Origin: Rotaria socialis
Lineage: Eukaryota; Rotifera; Eurotatoria; Philodinida; Philodinidae
Assembly (NCBI GenBank): GCA_905331475.1
Contig: CAJNYU010003729.1
Location: 1-64,000, forward strand
DNA length: 64,000 bases
Direction: 5' to 3'
Shown: positions 53,640 to 64,000 of the stretch, piece by piece
How the letters are laid out: each line of letters starts with the position of its first letter
Position numbering within the stretch: the first letter of the stretch is position 1
Translations under genes and position numbers: made by a program
The notes under the pieces: generated by a model
Told to the model about the DNA's origin: nothing
Seen by the model: the letters and a program-made list of their open reading frames with translations, nothing else
Databases searched by the model: none

Positions 53640-54987
53640 ATAGATTTATTAAGTCGATAAAAAATGCTGTCGCCATTATCTGTAAAATCGTGTACACGAT
53701 TTACTGTCCGTGGATTTACTGCCAATTGATTGAAAAACAAAAAGGTTGAACGTTCATTCATCTTTTTTGGTTTATTTATTAATCAATTCCTTATTCTCTT
53801 TGTTATTTCCTCATATATTTGCTTGAATTCTCTTTTTCTAACTATCCATAGTTGATTGCGATAAATATTTTTCTGTTCACTTCTATTCTTCGAGGCAATC
53901 AACAGACAGTAAATCCGTGGACTGTAAATTCTGCAAACCCTTTAAAATAAACATGAGCCATGCATAGATTGTGTTTCTTATCAATTGTTATTAGTACTAT
54001 TCAACGGTTCATTCAAAAAAATAAACTATGAATGTTAAAATATGCGGAAGCGATGAATTAATTCACTTTTTGGAAAATGAATAATGAATGTCAATCAATT
54101 CCATTGCATGTCTCTTATTTAGTATACTTCCTACTTTCTATTGCAGAGTGATCTGGAACTAGCACTAAAAAAAGCATTCTATTGACAACAGCTTGTCGTG
54201 ACATGAATTTTTCTTTGTAAATATTAAAACAGCGAAATACAAAAAAAATACTCTCTGTTTTTCGACTACTTCTATCATGAAGACATTAACAATTCTCTAT
54301 GTCTATATGTATTATCATGAAATGTTCCGCATGGGAATTTCTGAAAGTGTAGACAACATGTTACTGAAGCTATAATAAAACAGGCAAATGTTATTAGGTT
54401 CACCAGGGTGAAAGAACATTCACGTCTCATCTGTTTGGCATTGTAATATTAGTTAGTGAGCAAAAATATCGTGTAAGTCACATTTTATCTAATTTTCCTT
54501 TTTTGTGACATATTGATCATTGAAAATGATGAATTCAAAGTACGTGCTTTTTCTGTCAACAAAAATAATTCCTAAAACATGTTCTCAAATAAATGGTTTA
54601 ATATAAGCGGCTTTTGAATAATTTAATGAATAGCTCATAGTACCTGTCTTCTAAGCCATAATTGAAATTTGCTCAATGGATGCGATAAAAAAAGAACATC
54701 AATCAAAAGAAAATGAAGTGACTAGCACTTCAATGAGTATGACGTTAAGATGAACTTTAAACTTCAACTATTTCACGTAATTGTTCATTAAGTTGACGTC
54801 TTATGAGTTATCCATGGAAATACAATTATATCTCATGTGTTTATTGCAGTGAACACGATTTATGATTTTTGTTTTTCTATCGGTAGCTTAATGAACGATT
54901 CGCATTTTTTTACTTGATCAGAGTCATCCGAAGTCAGGATGTTTTGACTGTTTTTATTTATTTCAACAACGAAAGAATTTATTCCGA
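53640..54987. other. intergenic region before the GPCR 3' end
   Basis: AT-rich sequence with no gene seen. A TTTATT (AATAAA on the minus strand) at 54953-54958 can serve as polyadenylation signal for the GPCR gene. Confidence 0.5.
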
Positions 54988-56259
54988 TTATAGATTACGT
55001 TTAACACTAGTTCCACTATTAGCGCATCGATCAATCGATGTTTGCCATTGTAAAAGTCGTTTAGTAGTTCGTGATACTCGTTGTTTACCAATATCATGTT
55101 CATTCATTCGATCATTCAAATGATTTCCTAATTGGCGTTTATCCAATGGTGTTTGTATTGTACTTTTTGTTAGACGCATTTTAATTGCCATACTATGAAA
55201 TAACCGTTTAAGTTCATGGCGAAATGCTTTACCCGTAATAGCATAAAGAAAAAAATTAATCTTCAAAAAAAAAAGCAATGATTAATTAATAGATTGTTTT
55301 TTCTTCTTCTAAAATTACAAACTTACACAATGATTTGAATATTGTAATGTTTCACATAGAGGTTTAATATAATTTTGAGTAAATAAATCAGTATTTGGAT
55401 CTATTATATTTGTATAAATTTGTAAGCATACCATGGGAAACGAAGTTAGTAAAAAGAAGATTGTTACAGCTAAAAGCATCGTTGTCAATTTTCTTGACAT
55501 TGATGTTGATAGTTTATTTTTCGTTCGTGCTCGTTGCGTTTGATATAGTTGTAAACTTGATGTTGAACGACGTGCACGAAATAAGCCATGTACAATAATT
55601 AAGTTTATTGTTGATAACAGTATAAATGGTAATGCTGAATAGACAGCTGCATCTATCCATGGCCATATGCGACGCATAAAAAATTCATATTCTTTATAGG
55701 ATGTGCATTCATTTTCTAATGATAAATAATGTGTGAATAAAAAATGAATATTAATCAAGACCATGCATAGAACAAGAAGACAAACAGATATTCTTGCTCG
55801 TCGAACTGTACATATTGAACTAGCATGTAATGGACGTATTATAGCAGTGCAACGATCAGCAGACATCATACAAACTATCCAAACACTTATGTGTGATACA
55901 GAATAGAATAAAAGTGAAATTAATTTACAGCCATATGTTGATTGTAATAGTAATGACCATTTTCGATTTAAGAAATAAAACCACATAACAGTTAGACCAA
56001 GTAGAAGTACACTTGTATCAGCGATTGCTAATATACCCATATAATAACATGTCGAAAGATGACACATACGCCGACGTCGCATGATAATGAAAATCAATGT
56101 ATTACATATCACGCCGGTTAATACCATACACGGAAAAAGTACAAAGGAAATTCGCTGAGGTAGTGTCGACAATGACGGTGGTATTGTCGTCGTCACATTA
56201 TTTGAGCCTATTGAGAAACTATCATTTGACATGTAAAAGTCTTCTTGGTGACTGCTCAT
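54988..56259 (-). CDS. rhodopsin-class (class A) G-protein-coupled receptor, ligand unknown
   Basis: Two exons, 56259-55327 and 55260-54988, join in phase to 401 residues. The N-terminus has glycosylation sites (NDS, NVT) and no signal peptide. Seven spans are visible. TM1 holds the GVICNTLIF Asn, TM2 has LAIADTSVLLLG, TM3 ends in SADRCTAIIRPLH (a DRC variant of DRY), TM5 has the Pro of YSALPFILL, and TM6 contains FFLLTSFPMV. TM7, YSNHCINFFLYAITG, is split by the intron and carries N-F-F-L-Y in place of NPxxY. The cytoplasmic tail is basic. The overall pattern fits invertebrate neuropeptide-type receptors, but no ligand family can be named from sequence. A short overlapping upstream ATG (56267) is out of frame. 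Confidence 0.9.
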
Positions 56260-58160
56260 CGAGCATGCTATAAATTATAAACTATAAAACACAAAAATCT
56301 ATCTATATGAATGTTTCTAAAAAAAGAAAATTTTGTTTTTCCACTATCAATAAGTAAAAATAACAATGAATATAATTCTTCTCGAATTAACCTAAAAAAA
56401 CTATCTTAATATAATCAGTGTTAGCAAACAAAGAATCAACAATAATGACTAAACCTATGGATGATGAAAAGTTTTATTTTCCTTACAAACTAACTGAGAT
56501 CAAAATAGAAAAATAGTCGAGAAGCGGTAGAGCTTCTCTTTAATTAAAGTCACTGGTATCGGCATTCGTCGTGCGACCTTTTTTCTTCTTTTCTATATAT
56601 TTTCTATCTTTGATAATAATATAAAAAAAAAGGAATTTCTTTTTGTGGCGACAAACAAAAACAAGAACACATTCTGGACTAGAGCATAAAACATGCTCTT
56701 TGCATTTGATCATTATTACTCTTACATTCATCTATAACATGCACAACAAGAACTAATCTATTAAGAAAACAAAATGCAAATATATATACCTAGTTCTTTC
56801 TCTCTTCTTTCTTATAAAATCTTGTGATCCAAATAGAATATCTTTTATCTAAGGAAAACAAACAAACCGAAAGAAAATTTTCTAATCGAACGCTAATAAA
56901 GATAGACTTCATTTAGCTTTGTTTTCGCCTTCTACTTCTTCTACTAGTTCAAATATGATCAGCATATTAGTTTCAGATCGATTCATTTTATTCCTGACGC
57001 TTTCATCATCCGCATTTGATTTCTATAGTAAACGGAATACTATCATGATAGTTCTACCTGAAATTGAGATACATTATACGATTTTGTTTTGTTTTATTTC
57101 GGTGTTGTTGTTGGTTGCCAAAAATATATATCTAGAATGATGTTGCAAATTAGTATTCTAATTTGATTTATACAAAAACAGACAAATACAGCCATGACAA
57201 CAATGGAATACAAATTCAAGCTTAATAGTATAAAGCGAGATGAGACAAGAAAAATAGATCATAGTTAGCGTGAGATCTAATTCTATGTTGCCACTTGACA
57301 AAAGATGATCGTCATAAAGGAAATGAAAATATTGACTGAATGGAAATCGAAAGCAAAATAGATACTTCAATAGAAATGGGCCATCGTGATTTTTCAGGCA
57401 GATGAAATGAAAAGAATATTCGAATCGGATTGTGTTATAATGCGTGAAACAAACGACGGATGATAGAAATCAAGACTTCTATTCTAATGCCCTACTCAGT
57501 TACCATGCGTTCACGCATTACCGAATAGAAATAATTGACTTTTGCTTTGAAGTAAAAATGAAAGAATAATGTTTAAAAGCATGACGTAAAATATAAATAT
57601 TGATCAATGTCGTGCTCATAGCTACTTATTAGAAAATGAAAATATTCCAGTTCAAACGGTTATTTTCTTAATTCTCATTACATAATCAGGAGATATTTAT
57701 TTATGTGCTTTTGTTCGATTATGCCGTCTGTCTAGATTCTACTGAGCGCGTGTAAAACACAGTAGAAAAATAAAGAATTCTCTGTTCAACATCTGTCCTT
57801 TATTGAAAAAAAATGCAAGAAAGAAAGAAATATATTTGTTTTGTTATGTCCGTTATTCGTTCAATCAATCATTTTCTTTTCAATTTTTATAGACGCATAT
57901 GATTCTATGAAGGTTTAACTCTTGACAGTACCTATGACTTAACGAGGAGGCGAATGTACCAGTAATATAGAAGGTATTTGCTTTCTTCCTGACCAAAGTA
58001 AATTATTACCATCTTCAACTGCGTTATATAATAATCTAATAATACTGATCGAATACGCTGTTGTCTAATAGAATTAAGCTGTTTTTTCTAGTAAGTGATA
58101 TGGAACAAAAAGTATAAGGAAAGTCGAAAATTTCTCGAAGCGATTGAATATATGTAAACT
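56260..58160. other. intergenic region, no gene recognised
   Basis: AT-rich 1.9 kb between the GPCR start and the 5S rRNA gene. Short frames only; none has a domain or splice context. Confidence 0.55.
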
Positions 58161-58167
58161 AAAAAAA
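58161..58167 (-). terminator. RNA polymerase III T-run terminator of the 5S gene
   Basis: Seven A on the plus strand, hence TTTTTTT on the transcribed sense, directly after the 5S 3' end. Confidence 0.85.
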
Positions 58168-58285
58168 GCTTACGACACTCGGTATTCCCAGGCGGTCACC
58201 CATCCAAGTACTAACCGAGCCCGACGTTGCTTAACTTCAGTGATCGGACGAGAACTGGTGTATTCAACGTGGTATGGCCGTAAGC
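58168..58285 (-). rRNA. 5S ribosomal RNA
   Basis: The minus strand reads GCTTACGGCCATACC..., then GTACTTGGATGGGTGACC and GCCTGGGAATACC, ending GTGTCGTAAGC: 118 nt, the usual eukaryotic 5S length. The ends GCTTACG and CGTAAGC pair perfectly (helix I). The internal promoter elements are intact, including the box C region GGATGGGTGACCGCCTGG. A T-run terminator follows immediately, so the gene looks functional. It is single here, not in a tandem array. Confidence 0.97.
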
Positions 58286-58536
58286 GAAAGTAACCATCTC
58301 ATATTTCAATACGAATAATAAAATTATTCACGCTTGCTTCGATAGTTTTTTTTTGCTAAATTCCTATTAGATTTTGGAACTCGTCAGTTTCAGACGAAAT
58401 TTTGTTGTTGTGGCAGTGTCCTACGACTCAAAAATAAAACTTACCAAAACCTTGCTTCTTGAATGTGTTCAACAAAACAATTTTCGGAAAACTGTTCCTT
58501 CGAGATTCTTGAAAGATAAATAATATATTTTGAAGA

Positions 58537-58584
58537 GTGTGGGTGTGCGTCTTTTCTTCATTCACCCACATGCACACCCACCAT
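58537..58584. repeat. short G/T-C/A hairpin (telomere-like)
   Basis: GTGTGGGTGTGCG (58538-58550) faces CACCCACATGCACACCCACC (58563-58582), which can pair with it. It is a relative of the islands at 1205, 49571, 62100 and 62671, but with a different core. Confidence 0.6.
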
Positions 58585-58878
58585 CAGAAATAGCGTGGTG
58601 GACCTGTGCATTTCTGATTATCTAAGATGATAGATGATAAGTTGAACTTAAACTTGAAAGAGATTTAAATGAAATATAAACGATCGATTTAATTATTCTG
58701 ACATCTTATTAATACCTGAAGAAATTTCTCCTGTATGGCTTTTATCTCGTTATTCGTTTATAAGATTCTATGCAATGTGCTGAATTTTGTTTATTCAAGA
58801 AAAAAAAGAGACACAAAATACAATATTATTCTACTCTGTGAATCAGTTGATAAAGTTCGAATATTGACGAATTTGTTT

Positions 58879-59846
58879 TTAAACATTTGGTGCAAGCATA
58901 CGTTGAATAACTGGATCATTTTTACATCTAATTGAACAAAAATAGATCAAATCAAATGAGAATAATTAATCGAGATCATTCCTACCCAGCAATAAACTCT
59001 TGCTTGTTTAATTTCTTATCACCACCTACGTCGAGTTCAGCAATAATATATGCAGCACGCGTTTTTGGATCACGATCACCTTTGCGATCTGTTTCACCAA
59101 GTAGATCATACTAAAAAAAAGAATACGTTAGCTGAATATAAAAATAAATAGTAATTGCTTACCATAGCCAAAATCATTTTAGCCAATTCCTTTTGATCAA
59201 TCTGTCCATCGCCTGATGCATCATACCTTTTAATTGAAAAAAAAGTAATATAATTTAAGGAAGATATCTTGTCAAAGTACATTTCGAATGCAACTTCTAG
59301 ACGATCATTCACATCGCCTTGACTAGTAGCAGCAATTGCCAAAAGGAATTCATCAAAATCAATTGTACCATCATTATTAGCATCGAATGTGGCAAATGCA
59401 TATCTCACGAAATTAAAAAAATTCAAAACTACTAGAATAAGATTCTGAAGATATTTATCTACTTGCAAAAAGCATCAGCTTTTCCTTGTGGATAAAATTG
59501 TCGGTACACTTCAATAAATTTCTTTTTATCTAGTTTACCATTTGGACAATCATTTAGAAAGCCCTGAAGATTGAAAATTAGCAGAAGTAATTTATCAAAA
59601 TATGACAGATACTTACAGCATGCCATTCACGAATTTCTGGAAAATCAATAAAAATCAATTTATCATCTTAAATTAAATATCAAGATATCGTACCTCTTTC
59701 GCTGAATTTTGTATTTGCTTTAAGCATAGCGATTTCTATACATCAGAAAATCCAAAATAAAAAAAGAAATATGAATAACATTAAAAATAACCTTTATCAG
59801 AAAGTTCAGTAGATGATCGCGATTTTTTACCACCTTTGTTACCCAT
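58879..59846 (-). CDS. neuronal calcium sensor protein (NCS/neurocalcin-hippocalcin family)
   Basis: Eight exons, 59846-59792, 59735-59694, 59636-59617, 59563-59463, 59403-59281, 59226-59163, 59110-58986 and 58927-58879, join in phase to 192 residues, the standard NCS length. The start MGNKGGKKS gives a Gly2 suitable for N-myristoylation. EF-hand 1 is degenerate with the family's Cys-Pro (DCPNGKLDKKKF). EF2 (DANNDGTIDFDE), EF3 (DASGDGQIDQKE) and EF4 (DVGGDKKLNKQE) keep calcium ligands. The last exon, CKNDPVIQRMLAPNV, is easy to miss because an in-frame TAG lies just inside the preceding intron (58984-58982). These proteins are calcium/myristoyl switches acting at membranes on kinases, channels and cyclases. 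It is transcribed away from the 63-kb region and towards the 5S gene. Confidence 0.94.
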
Positions 59847-62098
59847 ATTTGATAGAACTTGAGTTGAAGAAAAATCTAAAAGAAGAAAAAAAACACGAGA
59901 ACTTTTAGATACTTTTATTGTATGTGATGGTAAAGTATTCTCATTGAAAGTTCACATCCAACGGAATAATGGCTGCATTGCGGATTATGTTGTTCGTAGA
60001 AAAGAGGGGGAAAAGCAGAGCAAATAAGAGTGAGTTCAACAGTTCGTTGCTTGTATATATGTACGTACAGAATCGGAGAATAAATATAAATGGGAGCATC
60101 ACGCCCGATGTATAATGAAGAGATATGTCCAGAAAAAGCTGCTAAGCGCTGAATCATCAGAGAAATGTTCTTATTTTCTTCTTCTTTACTTATCTTTATA
60201 CTAACAAAGCCGATTAGTCTTGTTTGTTATGGAATGTTATGAAAATATATGGTGTTCGAAGGAGTCGTCAGAAATCAGTTTGCCGGTAGACGAAGAAAAC
60301 ACAATAGAGATAGGAGAACAAACACAAAAACAAAACGATGGCACATGGAACAATTTCATACATGCAGAGAAAAAGAAGCTGCATAATTGTGATATCTTTA
60401 TTACCATACACGTCTTAAAAATAGAATCGTTAACTACAATCAATGAAAGAATATGTTCTTCTTCGCTCTACATTACATCCGTACTCATCTGGATATGCTT
60501 CTTTTTTCATCTGTCATTTTTTATGATGTGCTTTTCTTTCTTCAGTATAGTTGCTAAGATTACAGGAGATTTTTTTTAATACTCTTTGGCTAATTTACTT
60601 CTTGTCATGCAAAATAACAATGCCATAAATCATTCTGCTAGTGAATCATAAAAAGGTAAGAACTTTTAATTCGCAACTTCAAATCTGCAAGTACATACAG
60701 TCGCAAAGATCAAAAACACTATTTCGACTTCTTTTCTATTATATTGCATTGATATAACTAGAAAAGATAACAGTTATTTTTTTGACCCAACTAACTCAGA
60801 GTAAGAGCAACCAAAGCAAATCTGCAAAAACCTTGTTATTCTGGAAAAAAAAGCATTTGCAGATGAAATCATTTATGTGAAGCCTATTTAAGTAAGATCT
60901 CTTTCTGTATGACAGATCGATGTCATTAGGAAAACATATTGATTGGCATATTTGATTAATACACTTTACTGTCATAATTGTTTTTATTATCTCTTCTATT
61001 GCTTCGCAAGTATTGAATCTATTTAATGTCAGAAAACAAAATCATCGTTCATGGAAAATACCTATAGTACTAATTTGACAATAATTGATTGTCGACAGGA
61101 ATGAAATCTCCTGATGCATGCTTGATATCATTGTGCATTTTCTTTCGCAGTATTAACTGTTATTATCTAATATTAGTTTTTATTCCACCACATGTTGATT
61201 GATTGGAACTGACATCGACCAGCAATAATATATTCAAGGCAATCTGGTCATTTCTTGTTTTCATCAATAATATGATTCATCACATATGTTTTTCATCTAG
61301 AAAAGCTTGATATATTTAATTGAAGACGTTCTTCATATCAATATACATGCGGGAGATATTATTTATATGATCGATGATTCGATCCTATATACAGAACATG
61401 TGTTAAAATTTCTGCAACAGAAAAAGAAAGAAAGAAAAATATATCAATGTATCCATATATTTGCAAAATACAGACAAAATGTTTGAGTCTTACAGGATTC
61501 GCAATTAGATATTAAGAATAATGACCGATAATATGTAGATTGAAAACATTATTTTATTTATGATTCATATTGACAGTACGTTTATTTGAGACACAAAAAA
61601 CTAATTAAACAAAATAGATTACTGTTCTATGTTTATATGGATATTAATATACTCTTCTAGAACTTGTTTGTAATAATGTAATTGATTGTGATTGAATTCT
61701 AAGACGACAAAATTCCAGATACAATTTGTGAAGCAATAACATGACCATGATAGTATTCTTGTTTACCTAAATAACAACTACATTCCTTTGGAAATAAAAT
61801 AAAGCAATGTTAAATTCACATGTGATATTGCTCATGGCTACGATGGAAGAAAAGAGTATTTCTTTTCGGATAATTAACATAATTAACGTGAACTAATCAA
61901 AATGGCTATTTCGGTGAATAATCAATATCAGTGATTTTGACCTTATCGATATATAATAGTAGTGAGTTGAAGCGGGCTGCTTCGTTGATTGATATGTACT
62001 ACAGGCTTATCTGTCAGTCGAATCAATGTTAAGTATAAATAATAATGTTAAATTGAGCGAATCGAAAAACAAAATGAGAAAGGAAGACTAAATGGAAC
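59847..62098. other. intergenic region, 2.2 kb, no gene recognised
   Basis: AT-rich sequence upstream of the calcium sensor. The 119-codon frame at 60220-60579 starts with TTG and is Phe/Ser-rich with no splice context; I leave it uncalled. Confidence 0.55.
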
Positions 62099-62099
62099 A

Positions 62100-62153
62100 A
62101 GGGTGTGGGTGTGAGTCTCCGCTACCAAATCATCCACACCCACATCCACCCTT
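62100..62153 (+). repeat. dispersed G/T-C/A hairpin (telomere-like family)
   Basis: GGGTGTGGGTGTGAGTCTCC, core GCTACCAAATCAT, then CCACACCCACATCCACCC. The two arms can pair. It is the clearest member of the family shared with 49571 (inverted) and 62671. Confidence 0.75.
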
Positions 62154-62670
62154 TGAACGCGTCCAACATGCAACATTTCAAGGCGTGTGAACGCGTTCGA
62201 AAACCAAAACGTGCGTAAACTTGTCCCTGTTGACAACGCATTAATATATATTTTCTGACTTTTCTACTTATAATACTGTTATGAGATAAACGCGTTCACT
62301 TTATTCTCAAAAACATCAGAAACAAAGCAGAGCTTAGCATGCAGACTGCATCAGAATTAGTAAAATATAATTAAATTGAGTTTGATTTAACAGATTAATC
62401 ATGTAGAGCAGTACGTCTATGATAATAGATTGTTGTCTTCAGATCTTTTATTGAAAATATTTAACTTTTATCAATGCTATATTTCTCCTTATACACTACT
62501 TCTAAACACTTAAGAATTGCGAGACGATAGATTACAATCTTAATGGTGTTGGTCACTTGATCACTCTTATCTTAGACAAACAAATAAATCCTTTGAATAT
62601 AATACTTTTATTTTCAAATATCTAATTGCATCGGAATCTCACAAGTACTCTCTCAAGTAGATTTGTTGCC

Positions 62671-62720
62671 GGGTGTGAGTGTGAGTCTCCACTACTAAAT
62701 CATCAACACCCACACCCACG
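62671..62720 (+). repeat. dispersed G/T-C/A hairpin (telomere-like family)
   Basis: GGGTGTGAGTGTGAGTCTCC, core ACTACTAAATCAT, then CAACACCCACACCCACG. It is the second direct copy, 570 bp from the one at 62100. Confidence 0.75.
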
Positions 62721-62849
62721 TCAGACTAGTCTTGGCGCGTCTACACTCCCGAAAATGATGCATTCTAGGCGCATCCTGACGCATACAACATCATCACCTC
62801 CAAACGCTCGGAGACGCGTTCTGGGCCGAAAAAAGTTACATCGGATATA

Positions 62850-63170
62850 ATGTGTACCATAATAGAAACCAAACCGGGAAAACCATGTTTAATTTTCGAT
62901 AACTATCGTTATTTATGTGATCGTATTCGTAACAAGAAAATGTATTGGCCTTGTGAGAAGCGAGATGAAATTCGTGAGCGTCTTACTTAAAAAGCAGGTG
63001 AAAATCCTCTCGTAAGAGCAGTACATAATTATGATTCCGGTGAAAATAAATCTGTATTACACAATTAAAACACCAGTGTTCCATTCAATCGTCAAATTAA
63101 TAATGATGGAAGTCCATTATAATAACTAGCTTTAGTAGATTTTTTTGCAGTTACTGTCTTTCAAAATAGT
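62850..63170 (+). pseudogene. decayed FLYWCH-type zinc-finger sequence
   Basis: One frame from 62853 reads ETKPGKPCLIFDNYRYLCDR, then RNKKMYWPCEKR, which resembles a FLYWCH zinc finger (small residues, aromatic Y-Y/L pair, then YW-x-C). The frame meets stops after ERLT, after SVLHN and after DGSPL, yet stays coherent between them. There is no ATG and no splice site that would skip the stops. FLYWCH fingers are common in proteins related to Mutator-type transposases, so this may be a transposon relic. The family call rests on short motifs only. Confidence 0.5.
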
Positions 63171-63601
63171 TAATGGTTATACTCTGATGTTATTCTTTTG
63201 AAACAAATAAAAGGTGAATATTAGTCATATATGACTACATGGGAACTTCCGTTTTAGATAGTATTGCTTCTTACTGTCTACTATTTATTCCTTAACCGTC
63301 GATCTTATAGTCTTAATCATTAAATTGCGACGTGCCAAAGGACGATAAAAGTTTCGACGAAAAGAAAAATTTTACTAATTACTCGTAATTTGTCGACGAA
63401 ATGAGTCTCAACCACTTACACTCCGCAGCTCCTCTTTGATCTAATTTTTCAAAAAAGAGATACGTTTTCTCTTCTGCACTGGTTGGTTATTACTTTTTCC
63501 AAGGTAAAAATAGCTCTCTAGTAGACGAGACGAAACAGAAAATAAATACACAAAAAACAAGAAGAGATCTCTACAAAAAAAGGTTTCTTTGAAGGCTCAC
63601 A

Positions 63602-63701
63602 ATGGCTGGTCGTTGCATAATATCATCTACAATAGTATTTTTTGCTGTTGTCATCATTGTATTAGGTCTTATACCAGTTTACTTACGGAGCGGAAAGCAA
63701 A
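63602..63701 (+). CDS. first exon of a membrane or secreted protein (continues past the window)
   Basis: The ATG at 63602 opens MAGRCIISSTIVFFAVVIIV and continues LGLIPVYLRSGKQ, then reaches a good donor (GTAAGA at 63702) in phase 1. The 19-residue hydrophobic run with a short basic N-terminus is a signal anchor or signal peptide. The downstream exons are outside the window, so the family is unknown. Confidence 0.6.
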
Positions 63702-64000
63702 GTAAGATGATATAATTTAAACTCAATCGGGACATCAAGACTATTCACAATCCGCACCAAAATATGAGTCGGAGAACATGTTTTTCTCCCAAACTGTGTG
63801 CGATAGGTATCACCAAAGGAAAGAGTGTCGGAAACACTGAGAGGGGGAGGGTTACAAGACTAATTTTGTTAGAATTTATTTTGTGAAACACGATTTGAAA
63901 GGAGTGTTGAAGTGTATAAAGGTTGAAATTTGGACCNCGCACAGATCGTTACCGAGACGTGATGACACCATCACAGATCGTTACAGATAAGCTTTGTCTA
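63702..64000. other. window end: intron sequence, one unknown base and a short direct repeat
   Basis: An ambiguous base (N) lies at 63937. Just after it ACAGATCGTTAC occurs at 63941-63952 and again at 63973-63984, 32 bp apart, possibly the start of a tandem repeat cut by the window edge. Confidence 0.5.

Noticed and set aside
53361..53761. Overlapping open frames on both strands in the GC-rich island.
   Set aside because: Open frames on both strands follow from the repeated GC-rich words; no domain or codon pattern supports coding.
59106..59280. In-frame extensions of calcium-sensor exons into intron sequence.
   Set aside because: The extensions are T/A-rich and break the EF-hand alignment, whereas GT-AG splicing restores it exactly.
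60220..60579. 119-codon open frame upstream of the calcium sensor.
   Set aside because: It starts with TTG, is Phe/Ser-rich at its end as expected of T-rich DNA, and has no family resemblance.

Overview
This is eukaryotic animal DNA: AT-rich, with genes broken by many short GT-AG introns (mostly 50-60 bp). The proteins are metazoan: Jun, PABP, SLC35A, a neuronal calcium sensor, a rhodopsin-class GPCR and protostome-type intermediate filaments (IFs) with the long, lamin-like rod. Tiny introns, several islands of TGTGGG-like repeat (the telomere unit I recall for bdelloid rotifers) and a lamin-tail IF gene make a bdelloid rotifer the best guess. That assignment is inference. All exon models below were built by hand from splice sites and reading phase; every finished model keeps frame to its stop.

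Layout. 0-1.3 kb: possible tail of a gene at the left edge and a 0.7-kb foldback repeat. 1.46-9.56 kb: three minus-strand genes in a row: a membrane protein ending in a chitin-binding type-2 domain, a GH20 beta-hexosaminidase with a hydrophobic C-terminus, and cytoplasmic poly(A)-binding protein. 12.9-14.5 kb (+): a nucleotide-sugar transporter of the SLC35A type. 15.2-16.1 kb: a nearly perfect 0.9-kb palindrome. 17.0-17.9 kb (+): a Jun-family bZIP factor behind a TATA box and CRE/TRE-like sites. 22.8-30.2 kb (+): an unrecognised protein with two PDZ-like domains and a possible alternative first exon at 20.9 kb. 30.4-47.6 kb (+): three IF genes head to tail. The third seems to give either a short IF (539 aa) or a giant one (2172 aa) in which about 1600 acidic, Ser/Thr-rich residues separate the rod from a lamin-tail domain.

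47.6-55 kb is gene-poor: telomere-like islands, a 1.25-kb foldback and GC-richer repeat debris. 55.0-56.3 kb (-): a class A GPCR. 58.2 kb (-): one 5S rRNA gene with a T-run terminator. 58.9-59.8 kb (-): a neuronal calcium sensor. 60-63.6 kb: mostly empty, with two more telomere-like hairpins and a decayed FLYWCH-like zinc-finger sequence. 63.6 kb (+): first exon of a membrane protein that leaves the window.

Functional links are few. The chitin-binding protein and the hexosaminidase (chitin or glycan turnover) are neighbours, and a UDP-sugar transporter lies 3 kb beyond PABP. The IF genes form a true tandem family. The strongest candidate for something undescribed is the third IF gene: a nestin-like giant tail that keeps a lamin-tail domain at its end, with an alternative short ending.
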